A DNA stretch of 64,000 nt from Solirubrum puertoriconensis (GTDB lineage Bacteria; Bacteroidota; Bacteroidia; Cytophagales; Hymenobacteraceae). Every line of letters starts with the position of its first letter. The first letter of the stretch is position 1. This document shows positions 41,757-50,883 of the stretch, one piece after another. The position numbers were made by a program, and so were the translations under genes. The stretch spans positions 1,054,003 to 1,118,002 of the forward strand of contig NZ_LNAL01000006.1 in assembly GCF_001483135.1 (NCBI RefSeq), written 5' to 3'. The notes beneath the pieces were generated by a model. It was not told where the DNA came from. It did no database searches and saw only the letters and a program-made list of their open reading frames with translations.

Positions 41757-42170
41757 CTACTTGCTCTTGGGCGCACGCACCGGGCCGCTGGTAAGGGCCT
41801 TATCGGGGTTGGTGCGGCGCAGGGCCTTCATGTACACCACGAGGTCGTCGAGCTGCTCGGGCGAAATTTCGTGTTTCTTGAAGGATGGCATGCGCCCAAC
41901 ACCTGCGAAAAATGCGCGACTACGAACCCGAAAACGGAGGGCGACGCCCGGCAAAGGCACGTTGTTGACGGCCGGGCCTGCACCCGCCTCGCCGCCGGGG
42001 TGGCACTTTTGGCAATTCTGCATGTATACCAAGTGGCCTCGTTGCACCCGGGCATTGCCGGCCACATCGAGCGAGCCACCTAGGGGTTCACTGCGGCGGG
42101 CAGTGCTGCAAGCGGCCAACACCAAGCCGAGCATGGCCGGCGCCCACAATTTGTTCAACACTCGTTTCAT
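41757..42170 (-). CDS. c-type cytochrome lipoprotein, partner of the sugar dehydrogenase
   Basis: A 137-residue monohaem cytochrome with lipobox LAAC (GLVLAACSTARR), haem site CQKCH (MQNCQKCHPGGEAGAG), and the likely axial methionine in GRMPSFKKH. It begins 38 bases past the stop codon of the PQQ-type sugar dehydrogenase gene on the same strand, and such pairs commonly pass electrons from the dehydrogenase to the respiratory chain. Start at 42170 (MKRVLNKL). Confidence 0.85.
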   Translation of the reverse strand: MKRVLNKLWAPAMLGLVLAACSTARRSEPLGGSLDVAGNARVQRGHLVYMQNCQKCHPGGEAGAGPAVNNVPLPGVALRFRVRSRAFFAGVGRMPSFKKHEISPEQLDDLVVYMKALRRTNPDKALTSGPVRAPKSK

Positions 42171-42207
42171 GGCTTGGGTGCAGGTTAGGTGCGCTTCAGG
42201 GTTCGAC

Positions 42208-43674
42208 TTACTGCTTGGTAATCTTCCAGACCACACCGGTTTGCTTGCGCGGGCTGGGGCCTTGTTCCGTCATGGGCATCACGCCAAAATCAACGACGTA
42301 CAGGGCTTTGCCGCTAGGGTCGAAGCGGGCCGTAACGGGGCGCTCCAAGCCCGCGCTGCTGATTTCGGAAGCCGGCCCGTTGGTGCGCCCTTTGTTTACC
42401 ACAAAATCTTCCACAGCGCCGGTTGCCGGGTTAACGCGCACCACCTTGTAGCCCACCGGCCCATACACGCGGCCTACCTCGGGAGCCATGTCGCCGAACT
42501 GGGCAATAAACGCTTCGCCTACGTGGCCGAAAGCCTCGGCACGCGAAAAATCGAAGCCGTTGGAGGATGAATGCACGCCCAAGATGGCAGCGGGCTTCGG
42601 GGGCTTTTGGGGGTGCGAGGCCAGCAGAAATTTTGGGTCGTTTTTAGGTGTTTCGTAGTCGGAGGTGTTCATGGGCTGGCCCGCCGAGTAATCGGGGAAG
42701 CCGTACCACGCGCCGGGCTTTATCTCCCACAGCACGTCGCCGCAGCCGTAGCCCGGCCGCGAGCCGCGGGTATCGTAAGCGTTTTCGGTAGTAAACAGGC
42801 GCCCGTCGGGCGAGTAGGCCAAGCCAAACGGGTTGCGCAGGCCCCAAGCCACGAGCTCGGGCTGCCCGCCGCGCAACGACACGCGCATAATGGCTCCGGT
42901 ACACGGCAACTGGCCTTTTACCACTTGCCCTTTGCTGGTAGTGGTGCCAAACGGCACGAAGGCGCCGGTAGTAATCTTGTCATCCTTGGCTTCGGTCAGG
43001 GGGTTGTCGGACTGAAAGTTCTCCCCGCTGAGCGTAATGTCTTGGCACGGAATGTCGTGAAACTCGCGGCGGCGCGTCAGCCAGCCGTAATCGGCATTGT
43101 CGGGGCCTACTACGCCCGAGTTGGTGGCCGTACCCTGGCCGAAGTAGATGTAGCCATCGGGGCCCACTACGGGCATGTTGGTGTGGTGGTCGCCGTAGCT
43201 CGGCAGCTTGTCGATGACGACACTCATCTGGCCTTGCGGCGATACGCGCAGGATGCGGCCGCCTTCGAGCTGACCGCCCTCCGAGATGTAAAAAGCGCCG
43301 CCGTGGTAGGTTACGCCCGTCCAGGGGCCGTTTTTGCCCCCCACGTATACCTCGCTGCTGCGCCCGCCGGCCTCAATGCGTAGCAAGCGCGGGGCCGTCC
43401 ATACCTCGCCGTATGAGTAACCGGCCTCCAGCACGTAGGGTGTGCCGCGCTCGTCGAACGCAATGCCGGTAGGGTAGGTAAGGCCTTGCGCAACTACCTC
43501 CACGCGGTAACCGCTCGGTACGGCTACATCCGTAGCTTCTACGCGCCGGGCCAAGGGCTCAAACGTTTGGGCACCGCCATAATGGCCGCGCAGCTTGTAA
43601 CAACCGCTAAGCGAGCTTGCAAGTAAGAGCGCCAAAGGCCCAAAAACGAGTTTGGCAGGAGTAAAAAGCTTCAT
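42208..43674 (-). CDS. PQQ-dependent sugar dehydrogenase (sorbosone dehydrogenase-like) lipoprotein
   Basis: The 488-residue protein has a lipobox (SLSGCYKL) and a six-bladed beta-propeller of the glucose/sorbosone dehydrogenase family (GSDH). Characteristic segments are GLTYPTGIAFDERG, DHHTNMPVVGPDGYIYFGQG, AWGLRNPFGLAYSPDGRLF, and GFPDYSAGQP. Family members oxidise aldoses in the periplasm using PQQ, but substrate and even cofactor vary and cannot be read here. The next gene encodes a lipoprotein cytochrome c, which supports a respiratory dehydrogenase. No PQQ biosynthesis genes are in the window. Confidence 0.85.
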   Translation of the reverse strand: MKLFTPAKLVFGPLALLLASSLSGCYKLRGHYGGAQTFEPLARRVEATDVAVPSGYRVEVVAQGLTYPTGIAFDERGTPYVLEAGYSYGEVWTAPRLLRIEAGGRSSEVYVGGKNGPWTGVTYHGGAFYISEGGQLEGGRILRVSPQGQMSVVIDKLPSYGDHHTNMPVVGPDGYIYFGQGTATNSGVVGPDNADYGWLTRRREFHDIPCQDITLSGENFQSDNPLTEAKDDKITTGAFVPFGTTTSKGQVVKGQLPCTGAIMRVSLRGGQPELVAWGLRNPFGLAYSPDGRLFTTENAYDTRGSRPGYGCGDVLWEIKPGAWYGFPDYSAGQPMNTSDYETPKNDPKFLLASHPQKPPKPAAILGVHSSSNGFDFSRAEAFGHVGEAFIAQFGDMAPEVGRVYGPVGYKVVRVNPATGAVEDFVVNKGRTNGPASEISSAGLERPVTARFDPSGKALYVVDFGVMPMTEQGPSPRKQTGVVWKITKQ

Positions 43675-43817
43675 AAACAGCGCTTCACAAGGTTAAGGTA
43701 ACGGAGCAATTACTGGGATATACTCCTTGTACACAGCCGATGTTGTGCCCAACCGGTGCGGGCTGCATCCTTGCTTCGGCGGCGAGCGTACTGCCGCTGT
43801 ACCAACCTCGCCTTGCT

Positions 43818-44198
43818 ATGCGCCACCGCTACATATTTGGCACCCTGTGCTTGCTGCTTGTGGCCTTTGCTGGCCTGCAGCTGAACGACCCCGACCCGCT
43901 GCTCTGGGTTACCCTATACTTGCTACCGGCTGCCACACTTGCCTGGGCTGCTGCGCGCCCGCTGCCGCGCTGGGTGCCGGCAGTGTTGGCCTTGGCCTAC
44001 CTAGGGCTGAGTGCTTGGTGGTGGCCAACCAGGTTCGATGGCGTAACCGGACCAATGAACCCCGGCACCACCATCGAAGACGCCCGCGAAGCCCTGGGCT
44101 TGCTTATCTGTGCCAGCTGCTTAGGCTTGGCGGCGTGGCTGGGGCAACACCGGCGGAGCAGCTATTCATCCATGCTAAAGCCACAGCCAAACGCCTGA
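43818..44198 (+). CDS. TMEM220 family membrane protein
   Basis: A 126-residue protein with four hydrophobic segments and the family's hallmarks: LQLNDPDPLLWVTLYLLPA between the first two helices, and TTIEDAREALGLLIC near the end. TMEM220 (PF15071) is conserved from bacteria to man without a known function. Start at 43818 (MRHRYIFG). Its stop overlaps the next start in TGATG (44196-44200), so translation is coupled to the outer-membrane protein. Confidence 0.82.
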   Translation: MRHRYIFGTLCLLLVAFAGLQLNDPDPLLWVTLYLLPAATLAWAAARPLPRWVPAVLALAYLGLSAWWWPTRFDGVTGPMNPGTTIEDAREALGLLICASCLGLAAWLGQHRRSSYSSMLKPQPNA

Positions 44199-45313
44199 TG
44201 CAGTCATCAGTACGTTATGCTGCGGTTGTAGCCCTGGGGCTAACCGGGTTGTTGCAGGCTGGCTTTGCCCATGCTTCAAGTCGGATGGCGCCAGATTCGG
44301 CAAAGGTTCGGCGTGTGGGTGTGTTGCCGGTGCCGGCCATTGGCTACTCGCCCGAAACGCGTGGGTACCTAGGCGCGGTGGCTTTGTTCACCCTGCGCTT
44401 GTACCCCCAAGACACCCTTACGCGTACCTCCAACGCCAAACTCGAAATCAATTTTACCCAGAACCGGCAGCGCATTTTTAGCGGTGAGTGGACGGTGCTG
44501 TTGCGGCGCGAGCAGTACCTAAGCCAGGGTGCGGTGTCGTACCTGCGCTTTCCGGAGTACTTCTGGGGGGTAGGCAACGATGCGCCCGAATCGGCCAAAG
44601 AGTTGGTAGATAGCCGCCGGGTAGAAGTGCGCGCCACCTTGCTCCGAAAGCTGCGGCCTTACGTGTTTGTAGGACCGCGGGCGCAAGTGCAGCACTTGTA
44701 TGGCGTGCGGCCCGCTGCCGGAGGCTTGCTCGAGCATGGCCAGGCCGTAGGGAGCCGCGGGGGTACCTCCAGTGGGGCGGGCTATGAGGTGGTATACGAT
44801 GGCCGCGACAACCTGCTAAACCCGCAGCGGCGCGGCTACGCGCGCTTGGCTCAAACGTTCTTTGGCGGTTGGCTTGGCAGCGACTTCCGCTTTACTCGTT
44901 ACGAGCTCGATTTGCGCCGGTACCTGCCTTTGGGCAAGCGAGTAGTGTTGGCCGGGCAATTGGTGGGCGTGCTCCACTCCGGCGAGCCTCCCTTTCGGAT
45001 GTTGGCCCTGCTGGGCTCGGAGGCTGATATGCGCGGCTACTACCGGGGCCGTTTTCGCGACCGGCAGTACACCGCCGCGCAGGCCGAGCTGCGGTTTCCG
45101 GTATACAAGCGTTTGGGCGCCGTAGCCTTTGCCGGCGGGGGGCAAGTGGCCCGTACCCTAGGTGACTTTGGGTTAAGCGAGCTGAAGCCAACCGTGGGCG
45201 GAGGACTGCGCTTCCTGATGGACCGGAAAGAGAACATCAACCTGCGCCTCGATTACGCCATTGGGCAGGATGGCAACAGCGGCTTTTACATTGCCTTCGG
45301 TGAAGCATTCTGA
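44198..45313 (+). CDS. BamA/TamA-like outer membrane beta-barrel protein
   Basis: The 371-residue product has a signal peptide (AAVVALGLTGLLQAGFAHA) and an Omp85-like barrel without visible POTRA domains. Supporting signs are alternating hydrophobic strands, YDGRDNLLNPQRRGYARL (the usual D-x-R-D-NP-x-GY barrel start), LALLGSEADMRGYYRGRFRD (the lid-loop R/GxRGY region of Omp85), and a C-terminal aromatic residue (YIAFGEAF). I read it as a short barrel of the patatin-adjacent or FhaC-free type. An open frame reaching back to 43727 overlaps TMEM220 and is rejected. Role unknown, perhaps outer-membrane transport. Confidence 0.8.
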   Translation: MQSSVRYAAVVALGLTGLLQAGFAHASSRMAPDSAKVRRVGVLPVPAIGYSPETRGYLGAVALFTLRLYPQDTLTRTSNAKLEINFTQNRQRIFSGEWTVLLRREQYLSQGAVSYLRFPEYFWGVGNDAPESAKELVDSRRVEVRATLLRKLRPYVFVGPRAQVQHLYGVRPAAGGLLEHGQAVGSRGGTSSGAGYEVVYDGRDNLLNPQRRGYARLAQTFFGGWLGSDFRFTRYELDLRRYLPLGKRVVLAGQLVGVLHSGEPPFRMLALLGSEADMRGYYRGRFRDRQYTAAQAELRFPVYKRLGAVAFAGGGQVARTLGDFGLSELKPTVGGGLRFLMDRKENINLRLDYAIGQDGNSGFYIAFGEAF

Positions 45314-45489
45314 TGGGCTGACCTAACCCTGTAAGCTTACCGCTTATGAGCTGCCGCCCCATCAAGTCAGCGTTAGTTGACTTCCGCTTCAGTGGCAGCT
45401 ACAAATGCTTGAGCGCCACTGAACCTAGAGAGGGTTGGTGCGTACCGCATTCAGGCACGCTATTGTTTTCACCTCAATCTTTTAACTCA

Positions 45490-46017
45490 ATGGACCCGCA
45501 CCAACTAAGCAAGGAACTACGCCTCGAGAAAACCCCCGACCTTACGCGCCGCCGCTGGATTATCGGTTTGTCGTTGTTGGGTGCTGCCCTAGGTCAGATC
45601 GTAACGTTGTACCAAACCGGTATCATCAAGCACCTGCCCGATCCGCCCCTCGATGTGTTCGATTCCGATAAAGTTGATGCCTCCAATTACGCCTACAAGC
45701 GCCTCGATACGCCCGATGCCGCCGGCATGATCGTAACCTACGGCATCACCACCGCACTGGCCTCGGCCGGTGGCAAAAGCCGCGCCCTCAACAAACCTTG
45801 GCTGCCGCTGATGATGGGCACCAAAATCCTGAGCGACGTGCTGACGAACATGAAATTGGCGCAAGAGGAGTGGGCCGAAAACAAGAAGCTGTGCTTCTAC
45901 TGCCAACTGGCCAACGTGGTGTCAGTGGCATCGTTGGCTTTGGCTGTGCCCGAGATAATTCGGGCCGTAAAGAACCTGCAGCAAGGCACCGGCCCAAACA
46001 GCGTGGCACAGGTGTGA
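45490..46017 (+). CDS. VKOR-like membrane protein with CXXC motif (putative)
   Basis: The 175-residue protein has four hydrophobic stretches and a CXXC, LCFYCQLANVVSVASLALA (about 138), near the last helix. Position and context fit the vitamin K epoxide reductase family, which passes electrons from DsbA-like proteins to quinone, but the family's loop cysteines are not clearly present. The N-terminal part (PDLTRRRWIIGLSLLGAALGQIV) is a basic anchor. I treat it as a probable VKOR relative; a plain membrane thiol protein is the alternative. It ends in a strong hairpin. Confidence 0.5.
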   Translation: MDPHQLSKELRLEKTPDLTRRRWIIGLSLLGAALGQIVTLYQTGIIKHLPDPPLDVFDSDKVDASNYAYKRLDTPDAAGMIVTYGITTALASAGGKSRALNKPWLPLMMGTKILSDVLTNMKLAQEEWAENKKLCFYCQLANVVSVASLALAVPEIIRAVKNLQQGTGPNSVAQV

Positions 46018-46031
46018 GCGGAAGATGAGCT

Positions 46032-46082
46032 CAAACGCAAAGCGGCGGCGCGGTTTTAAACCGCGCCGCCGCTTTGCGTTTG
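46032..46082. terminator. bidirectional terminator, 25-bp perfect stem
   Basis: Bases 46032-46056 pair perfectly with 46058-46082 with a one-base gap at the centre, within GGTTTTAAACC. It separates the VKOR-like gene from the convergent addA. Confidence 0.88.
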
Positions 46083-46110
46083 TACACACATTTTGAGGAT
46101 CAGCTGAGTA

Positions 46111-49100
46111 TTAGCACGCAAACTCCACGGCCTCTTCCGTTTCGAAGTAGTATATCAGCCCACGCACATCGGTGTAGCCAAGGCGCTTAAACAACTGGCC
46201 GTACTGCTTCACGAGGTACTGATGGCGGTCTTCGGGTGGGGGTAGCCGAAAGTCGATAAGCGTAACGCGGCCGGGTGCGGGGCCTATTTCGGGCTGAAAT
46301 ACTACGCGGTCGGGTTTGTAGTCTTCGCGTGGGGCGCCCCCAACCAGTATTTCGCGCTCGGTTTCGGCCGCTACGCCCGCTCGGAAGTACTGCACCAGTT
46401 CGGGGCGTTGAACCAAGCGGTGCAGGCGCTGCAAGAGCTCAGGCTGTTCGCGGCGGCTTACCAGGCCTTCGGCCGTGAGCTGGCCGGCCACGCGCTCCAC
46501 ATCTTGCGCCGAGAGCACGCGACGCAACGCAAAGTGCAGCTTGCGGTTCCAGTCGCGCTGCTTTTCTTGCTCCGAAAAGTCGAATACCGTGGTGGCATGG
46601 CGGCGCAGGCGCAGGCGCTGCTCCCAATCGGCCGTATCGAGGTTGAGCAGCGGCAGCAAGGCATGCTCTGGGTTGTTCGGCTGTTTGGCAGCAGGGGCAG
46701 GGGCCGGAGCACCTTGGCTAAGCACGTAGGTAAGCTGCTCCTCGTTCCACTGACCTAGGTCGAGCAGGTAGCGGTGCAGCAACTGGGCTATATTGGTAGC
46801 AGGCCCTAGGTCGGCCTTGGCAGCTTTGGCGCCATCGGGCCGGCGGCTGATGATGTAGAGCCGGTTGCGGGGGCGGGTGAAGGCGACGTACAACAGGTTC
46901 AGGGCCTCAACAAACGTTTTTTCGCGCTCCACGGAGTACTGCGCCCCCAGCGTGGTTTGGTACAGTGCTTCGCGCTGCGTTACTACCGCCACGGGCGGCA
47001 TATCGGCAATGGGGCGGTCGTCAACGTCGGGGAGGCGACCCCACAGGTATTCGCCGCGGCGGGGCTCTAGGCTCCAATCGGCAAACGGTACAATTACCAC
47101 ACCGTAGGCCAAGCCTTTGGCCTTGTGCACGGTGGTTATGGTAATGGCGTCGCGGCCGGCTGGCGCATTGATGCTCAGGTTGCTCTTGCGCTGATCCCAG
47201 TAGGCCAAGAAATTGCCTAGGTTGTTGCCAAAGCGCAGCGAGTACTCCAGCGTGAGGTCGAGGAAACGGAACAGGTACTCGCTTTCCTCGCGGCGGTGCA
47301 GCAGGCCAAACAAGCCCATGAGCTTTTCGCTGAGCTCGTACAAATCGAGGTTGCCGGTTTGGCGCTCCTGCACATCGTACCCCAGGCGGCGCAGCTCGTC
47401 GAAAAAGGGCAACGAGCGTTTCTGGTGCGCTATGTCGGCAATCATGCGGGCGCGGTCGGGGGTGGGCGGCAGGCCGCGCACCACCTTATCCACGAGCAGC
47501 AGTGCCTCCACGCGCGACAAGGAGTCGGCGGGTTGGTGCAGCACCCGCAAAATGGCCACGAGTAGGTTTACTACCTCGGCAAATTCCAGCGAAAGCGAAT
47601 CGGCCGAAATAATGTCGTAACCACGTTCCTTCAGGAACTTTGCCACGCGGCGCGATTGGTCGCGGCGGCGGCACAGCACGGCAATGTCCTTGGGCCGGAA
47701 GCCATCAACCAGCGCCTGCTCTATCAGGGCCAGCGCTAGGTACAGCGTGCTTTCTTCGTAGTCAAGTGCATCGGCAGGGGAGTGGCCGGGCAAGGGCTCC
47801 TCGGCGTACACTCCGGCCCTAGGGTTGTAAATGCGCGCTGGGGCATCGGGTTGGGTAAACAGCAGCTCCACATGGCTCGGAGGGGCGGCATCGGTAGGTG
47901 CGGGCGAGTTCTGGCCGAAATGCTCGTCGTAAATCGACTGCACCAGCGGTAGTTGCGGGTGGCCCTGGCTGACGTGCGCGAAGAAGTCGTTGTTGAACTG
48001 GATGATTTGGGGGCCTGAGCGGTAGTTGGTTTGCAGCGAAGCTGGCTCCAGCGCGTGCTCCAGGGTAAAGTAGCGCCCGGCCAGCAAGTCGCGGGTTTCT
48101 TCGTCTTGGGCTTTATCAACTAGGGCACCAGTTTGGCCTTGGTACAAGCGCAGAATCTGCTCCATTTCGCCGCCACGCCAGCGGTAAATAGCTTGTTTGG
48201 CATCGCCCACGGCCAGCGACAAAAAACCGTTGGCCACGGCGTTTTCTACCAAGGGCAGCAGGTTGTTCCACTGCAGCTCCGAGGTATCCTGAAACTCATC
48301 GATCAGCAAATGTTGGTACCGCTCACCTAGGCGCTCATACAAAAACGGCACCGGCTCGCGCAGCACAATACTAGCCAACCGGCGGTTGAACTCGCTAATG
48401 AGCACTACGTTGCGCTCCTGGCTTACTTGCTGCACGGCCTTGCTCAGCTCGCTCAGCAACGACACGTGGAAGAGGTGCGGCAACAAGCCCTCGATCAGTA
48501 GAAACTGACTTAGGTAGCGCAGCCTGATAAGCGTCAGCTCCTCAAACACTTCCTGCAGCACAGGTTGCACGGCTTCCACCCGGCTTTTGCCCGGTTCCTT
48601 TTTGCCCGTGGCGCTGCCCCACACGCCGCTTTCGGCTACTTTCTGCGCAGTAGCGGTGGGCGTATCGCCGTCTTCGAGCCAGCGGCGCCAGTTTTTGAAG
48701 TGCGTGTACACGCCTCGCTCGCCACCGGCCAGCAAATCGGGCGTTACGCCGTGCTGCTCCATGGCCTCCAGGGCACGCTCAGCAGTGGTTTTTACCAGGT
48801 TCTCGAGTTCGTCGCGGCGTTGGCGCAGGGTTTTGTGCAGCGTCCGGAATTCCTTCAGCTCCATTTTCTGCAGCTGCGCTACGGCCTCGTGCACCGATTC
48901 GTTCAGCAAAAACTTGCCGAAGCGCATCAGCTCGTCGGGGAGGGTGTTCCAGCTGCGGCCGTCTTCGGCTTTGCTCAGGGCATAGTCCTGCAGGGTGCGC
49001 GTAAGCAGCTCGTGGCCCGAGCCACGGTTTACTTTATCGAGCAGCAGTGCCACCGCTGCGTGCAGCACCGATTCATCGTCCATCTCCACCTCGAACGCGG

Positions 49101-49536
49101 CGGGCAGGCCCAGCTCGCGCGTAAACGACTGCACTACCCGCTGCACAAACGAGTCGATGGTGCTCACGGCGAAATCGGCGTAGTGGTAGAGCACCAGCTT
49201 AAAGGTGCGCTGGGCCCGGCTACGCAGCAGGGTTTGGCGCTGCTCGGGCGTTTCGAGCACGCGCGGCAGCAGGCCATCAGCGGCTAGTTCTTCGGCCAAT
49301 TCGGCCAGCATGCCGTCGGCTTTGGCATCGGTGCCGGGGTAGGCAAAGCCGCGCAGTGCGCCCACAATGCGCTCCTTCATTTCGGCCGCGGCGGCGTTAG
49401 TGAAGGTGATGGCCAGGATAGTTTTGTAGTAGCCCGGGTCTTCCGAACCTAGGGCCAACCGCAGGTATTCTTTGGTAAGCTGATACGTTTTACCAGAACC
49501 GGCAGAAGCGGAATAAATGCGGAAGGTGGCGGGCAT
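46111..49536 (-). CDS. addA: AddA-like UvrD-type helicase with degenerate nuclease domain
   Basis: The 1141-residue protein is a superfamily 1A helicase. Walker A is SASAGSGKT (residues 9-17), motif II LLIDEFQDTS (Asp413), motif III AVGDAKQAIYRWRGG, motif IV LQTNYRS, and motif VI LLYVAFTRPRNRLYI. It should move 3'-5' on single strands and unwind ends for recombination with AddB. The C-terminal domain keeps the nuclease outline (ETEREILVGGAP, KPDRVVF, LIDFRLPPP), but the catalytic DxK lysine is Arg1097 (Asp1095-Phe-Arg), so its nuclease is probably inactive. It lies away from addB in the same orientation. A small gap separates it from the lipoprotein gene at 49588. Confidence 0.92.
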   Translation of the reverse strand: MPATFRIYSASAGSGKTYQLTKEYLRLALGSEDPGYYKTILAITFTNAAAAEMKERIVGALRGFAYPGTDAKADGMLAELAEELAADGLLPRVLETPEQRQTLLRSRAQRTFKLVLYHYADFAVSTIDSFVQRVVQSFTRELGLPAAFEVEMDDESVLHAAVALLLDKVNRGSGHELLTRTLQDYALSKAEDGRSWNTLPDELMRFGKFLLNESVHEAVAQLQKMELKEFRTLHKTLRQRRDELENLVKTTAERALEAMEQHGVTPDLLAGGERGVYTHFKNWRRWLEDGDTPTATAQKVAESGVWGSATGKKEPGKSRVEAVQPVLQEVFEELTLIRLRYLSQFLLIEGLLPHLFHVSLLSELSKAVQQVSQERNVVLISEFNRRLASIVLREPVPFLYERLGERYQHLLIDEFQDTSELQWNNLLPLVENAVANGFLSLAVGDAKQAIYRWRGGEMEQILRLYQGQTGALVDKAQDEETRDLLAGRYFTLEHALEPASLQTNYRSGPQIIQFNNDFFAHVSQGHPQLPLVQSIYDEHFGQNSPAPTDAAPPSHVELLFTQPDAPARIYNPRAGVYAEEPLPGHSPADALDYEESTLYLALALIEQALVDGFRPKDIAVLCRRRDQSRRVAKFLKERGYDIISADSLSLEFAEVVNLLVAILRVLHQPADSLSRVEALLLVDKVVRGLPPTPDRARMIADIAHQKRSLPFFDELRRLGYDVQERQTGNLDLYELSEKLMGLFGLLHRREESEYLFRFLDLTLEYSLRFGNNLGNFLAYWDQRKSNLSINAPAGRDAITITTVHKAKGLAYGVVIVPFADWSLEPRRGEYLWGRLPDVDDRPIADMPPVAVVTQREALYQTTLGAQYSVEREKTFVEALNLLYVAFTRPRNRLYIISRRPDGAKAAKADLGPATNIAQLLHRYLLDLGQWNEEQLTYVLSQGAPAPAPAAKQPNNPEHALLPLLNLDTADWEQRLRLRRHATTVFDFSEQEKQRDWNRKLHFALRRVLSAQDVERVAGQLTAEGLVSRREQPELLQRLHRLVQRPELVQYFRAGVAAETEREILVGGAPREDYKPDRVVFQPEIGPAPGRVTLIDFRLPPPEDRHQYLVKQYGQLFKRLGYTDVRGLIYYFETEEAVEFAC

Positions 49537-49587
49537 TGCGGGAATTAAAGGGGCGCTACGGGAGTAGTAGTGGAGGCAAAGGAGCGG

Positions 49588-50325
49588 TTATTCCTCCTGG
49601 GCTTCAGTCGTGGTCGATGAAGTTGCTTTGGGCTGCTCTACCACAATACGCGAAGCCCCGGCGCGCTCCACCATCACTTGCTTGCCTAGCTCCGTGAGGT
49701 TGCGGCTTTCGTAAATCTTCATGGCCGTCGATACGTCGATGGCTTGGCGCGTCTGCTCGTCGAGGTCGAAGGTGAGCGTGATAAAATTGAGCTGCACACC
49801 TAGGGGCAGCAAGGCTTTGTTCGACAGCAGAAGCAGTTGGCTTTCTAGTTCGGCTTGATCCAGCTCTACAATGTCTTCGCTGAGAAACAAAGCCTTACTA
49901 ACGTCGCGAATGCGCTTATCAATTACCATGTTTTCGGCCCCCTCGAAAGCCGAGGGGTGTAGCGCCTCCTGGCTATCGGCATGGGCGTTTGCTTTGCCTA
50001 GGTACTTAGCCTGACGGATAAACGCCAGCGGATCGACAATGGTGTAATCGTAATCAATCTGCACGGAGGCGCGCACCCGGTCTTTCAGATTGGTGATGAA
50101 GCGGCTGTCGCCCTGCATCGGAAAGTTCGGAATGACCACTTTCATGTGGCAGGGGTTCATGGTGCCTTTGGGAACTGCTTCACCAGCGGGCACCCGTTCC
50201 CAGTTCATGCCGCAATCGGAAGATATGAGCACTTGCTGGTTGGATTTAGCATAGCTGCATCCCGAAAGAATAGCAGCGGCTGACAGAACGTGGGCAAGGT
50301 TGCGTACGCGGCGAGAAGTAAACAT
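49588..50325 (-). CDS. lipoprotein with SPFH/band 7-like domain
   Basis: The 245-residue product has a lipobox (AAAILSGCSYAK) and then a domain with IDKRIRDVSKALFLSEDIVEL, ESQLLLLSNKALLPLGVQLNF and LTFDLDEQTRQAIDVSTAMKI, an arrangement like the SPFH (prohibitin/stomatin) fold, including the leucine-rich late helix. SPFH proteins scaffold membrane domains; a lipid anchor in place of a membrane helix is unusual. The start at 50325 (MFTSRRVRN) is better than one at 50394, whose extra 23 residues overlap the thioesterase gene. Confidence 0.55.
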   Translation of the reverse strand: MFTSRRVRNLAHVLSAAAILSGCSYAKSNQQVLISSDCGMNWERVPAGEAVPKGTMNPCHMKVVIPNFPMQGDSRFITNLKDRVRASVQIDYDYTIVDPLAFIRQAKYLGKANAHADSQEALHPSAFEGAENMVIDKRIRDVSKALFLSEDIVELDQAELESQLLLLSNKALLPLGVQLNFITLTFDLDEQTRQAIDVSTAMKIYESRNLTELGKQVMVERAGASRIVVEQPKATSSTTTEAQEE

Positions 50326-50365
50326 AGAGCTACCGAAAGGCCGAAAGTTAAGGCCTAAAACGGGT

Positions 50366-50794
50366 TCATTCCACTGGTCCTTGCATCCGTTCAACCACGC
50401 TCTGCTCGATGCGTTTGGGCCGCTGCGTCTGCGGATCGAGCATTACCCACTTGGTTTCGGCTTCGCAGAGCAGGGCGCCATCGGCTACGCGTTCGATGCG
50501 GGTAAAGCGCTGCGAGGTAGCACCTTTCATCTCGCCTACCCAGGTAGTCAACAGAAGTTCATCGCCTAGGAGCGCGGGTTTGTGGTAGCGCACGTGGTGC
50601 TCCATTACTACCCAAATGTACTGCTCCCGCTCGCCCACGGGGTAGGCCGTTAGCCAGTGCCAGCCCGCAATATCCTGTATCCACTGCACGTACTGCACGT
50701 TGTTCACGTGGTTGAGCGCATCTATGTGCGATTCGACAACCGTGACGGGCCGGGTGAAGCGGAAAGCTGAGGCAGTAGGAGGAGTTGGTTGCAT
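50366..50794 (-). CDS. acyl-CoA thioesterase, hotdog (4HBT) family
   Basis: The 142-residue hotdog protein has the pattern HIDALNHVNNVQYVQWIQD, with the catalytic aspartate region, and VMEHHVRYHKPALLGDELLLTT. It resembles the YbgC/FatA group of acyl-CoA or acyl-ACP thioesterases. The product is probably cytoplasmic and hydrolyses a fatty or aromatic acyl-CoA; the natural substrate is unknown. Confidence 0.86.
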   Translation of the reverse strand: MQPTPPTASAFRFTRPVTVVESHIDALNHVNNVQYVQWIQDIAGWHWLTAYPVGEREQYIWVVMEHHVRYHKPALLGDELLLTTWVGEMKGATSQRFTRIERVADGALLCEAETKWVMLDPQTQRPKRIEQSVVERMQGPVE

Positions 50795-50883
50795 AGCTGA
50801 AAGTAACGGAAGAACACTCTACGCAGAAACCTTCGCTTTGGCAGGCCAGTACACCTAGGCACCAACCATTGCACCACACGTTC

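Noticed and set aside
43727-44197. N-terminal extension of the outer-membrane barrel gene
   Set aside because: It covers the TMEM220 gene in another frame, and the barrel has its own signal peptide at 44198.
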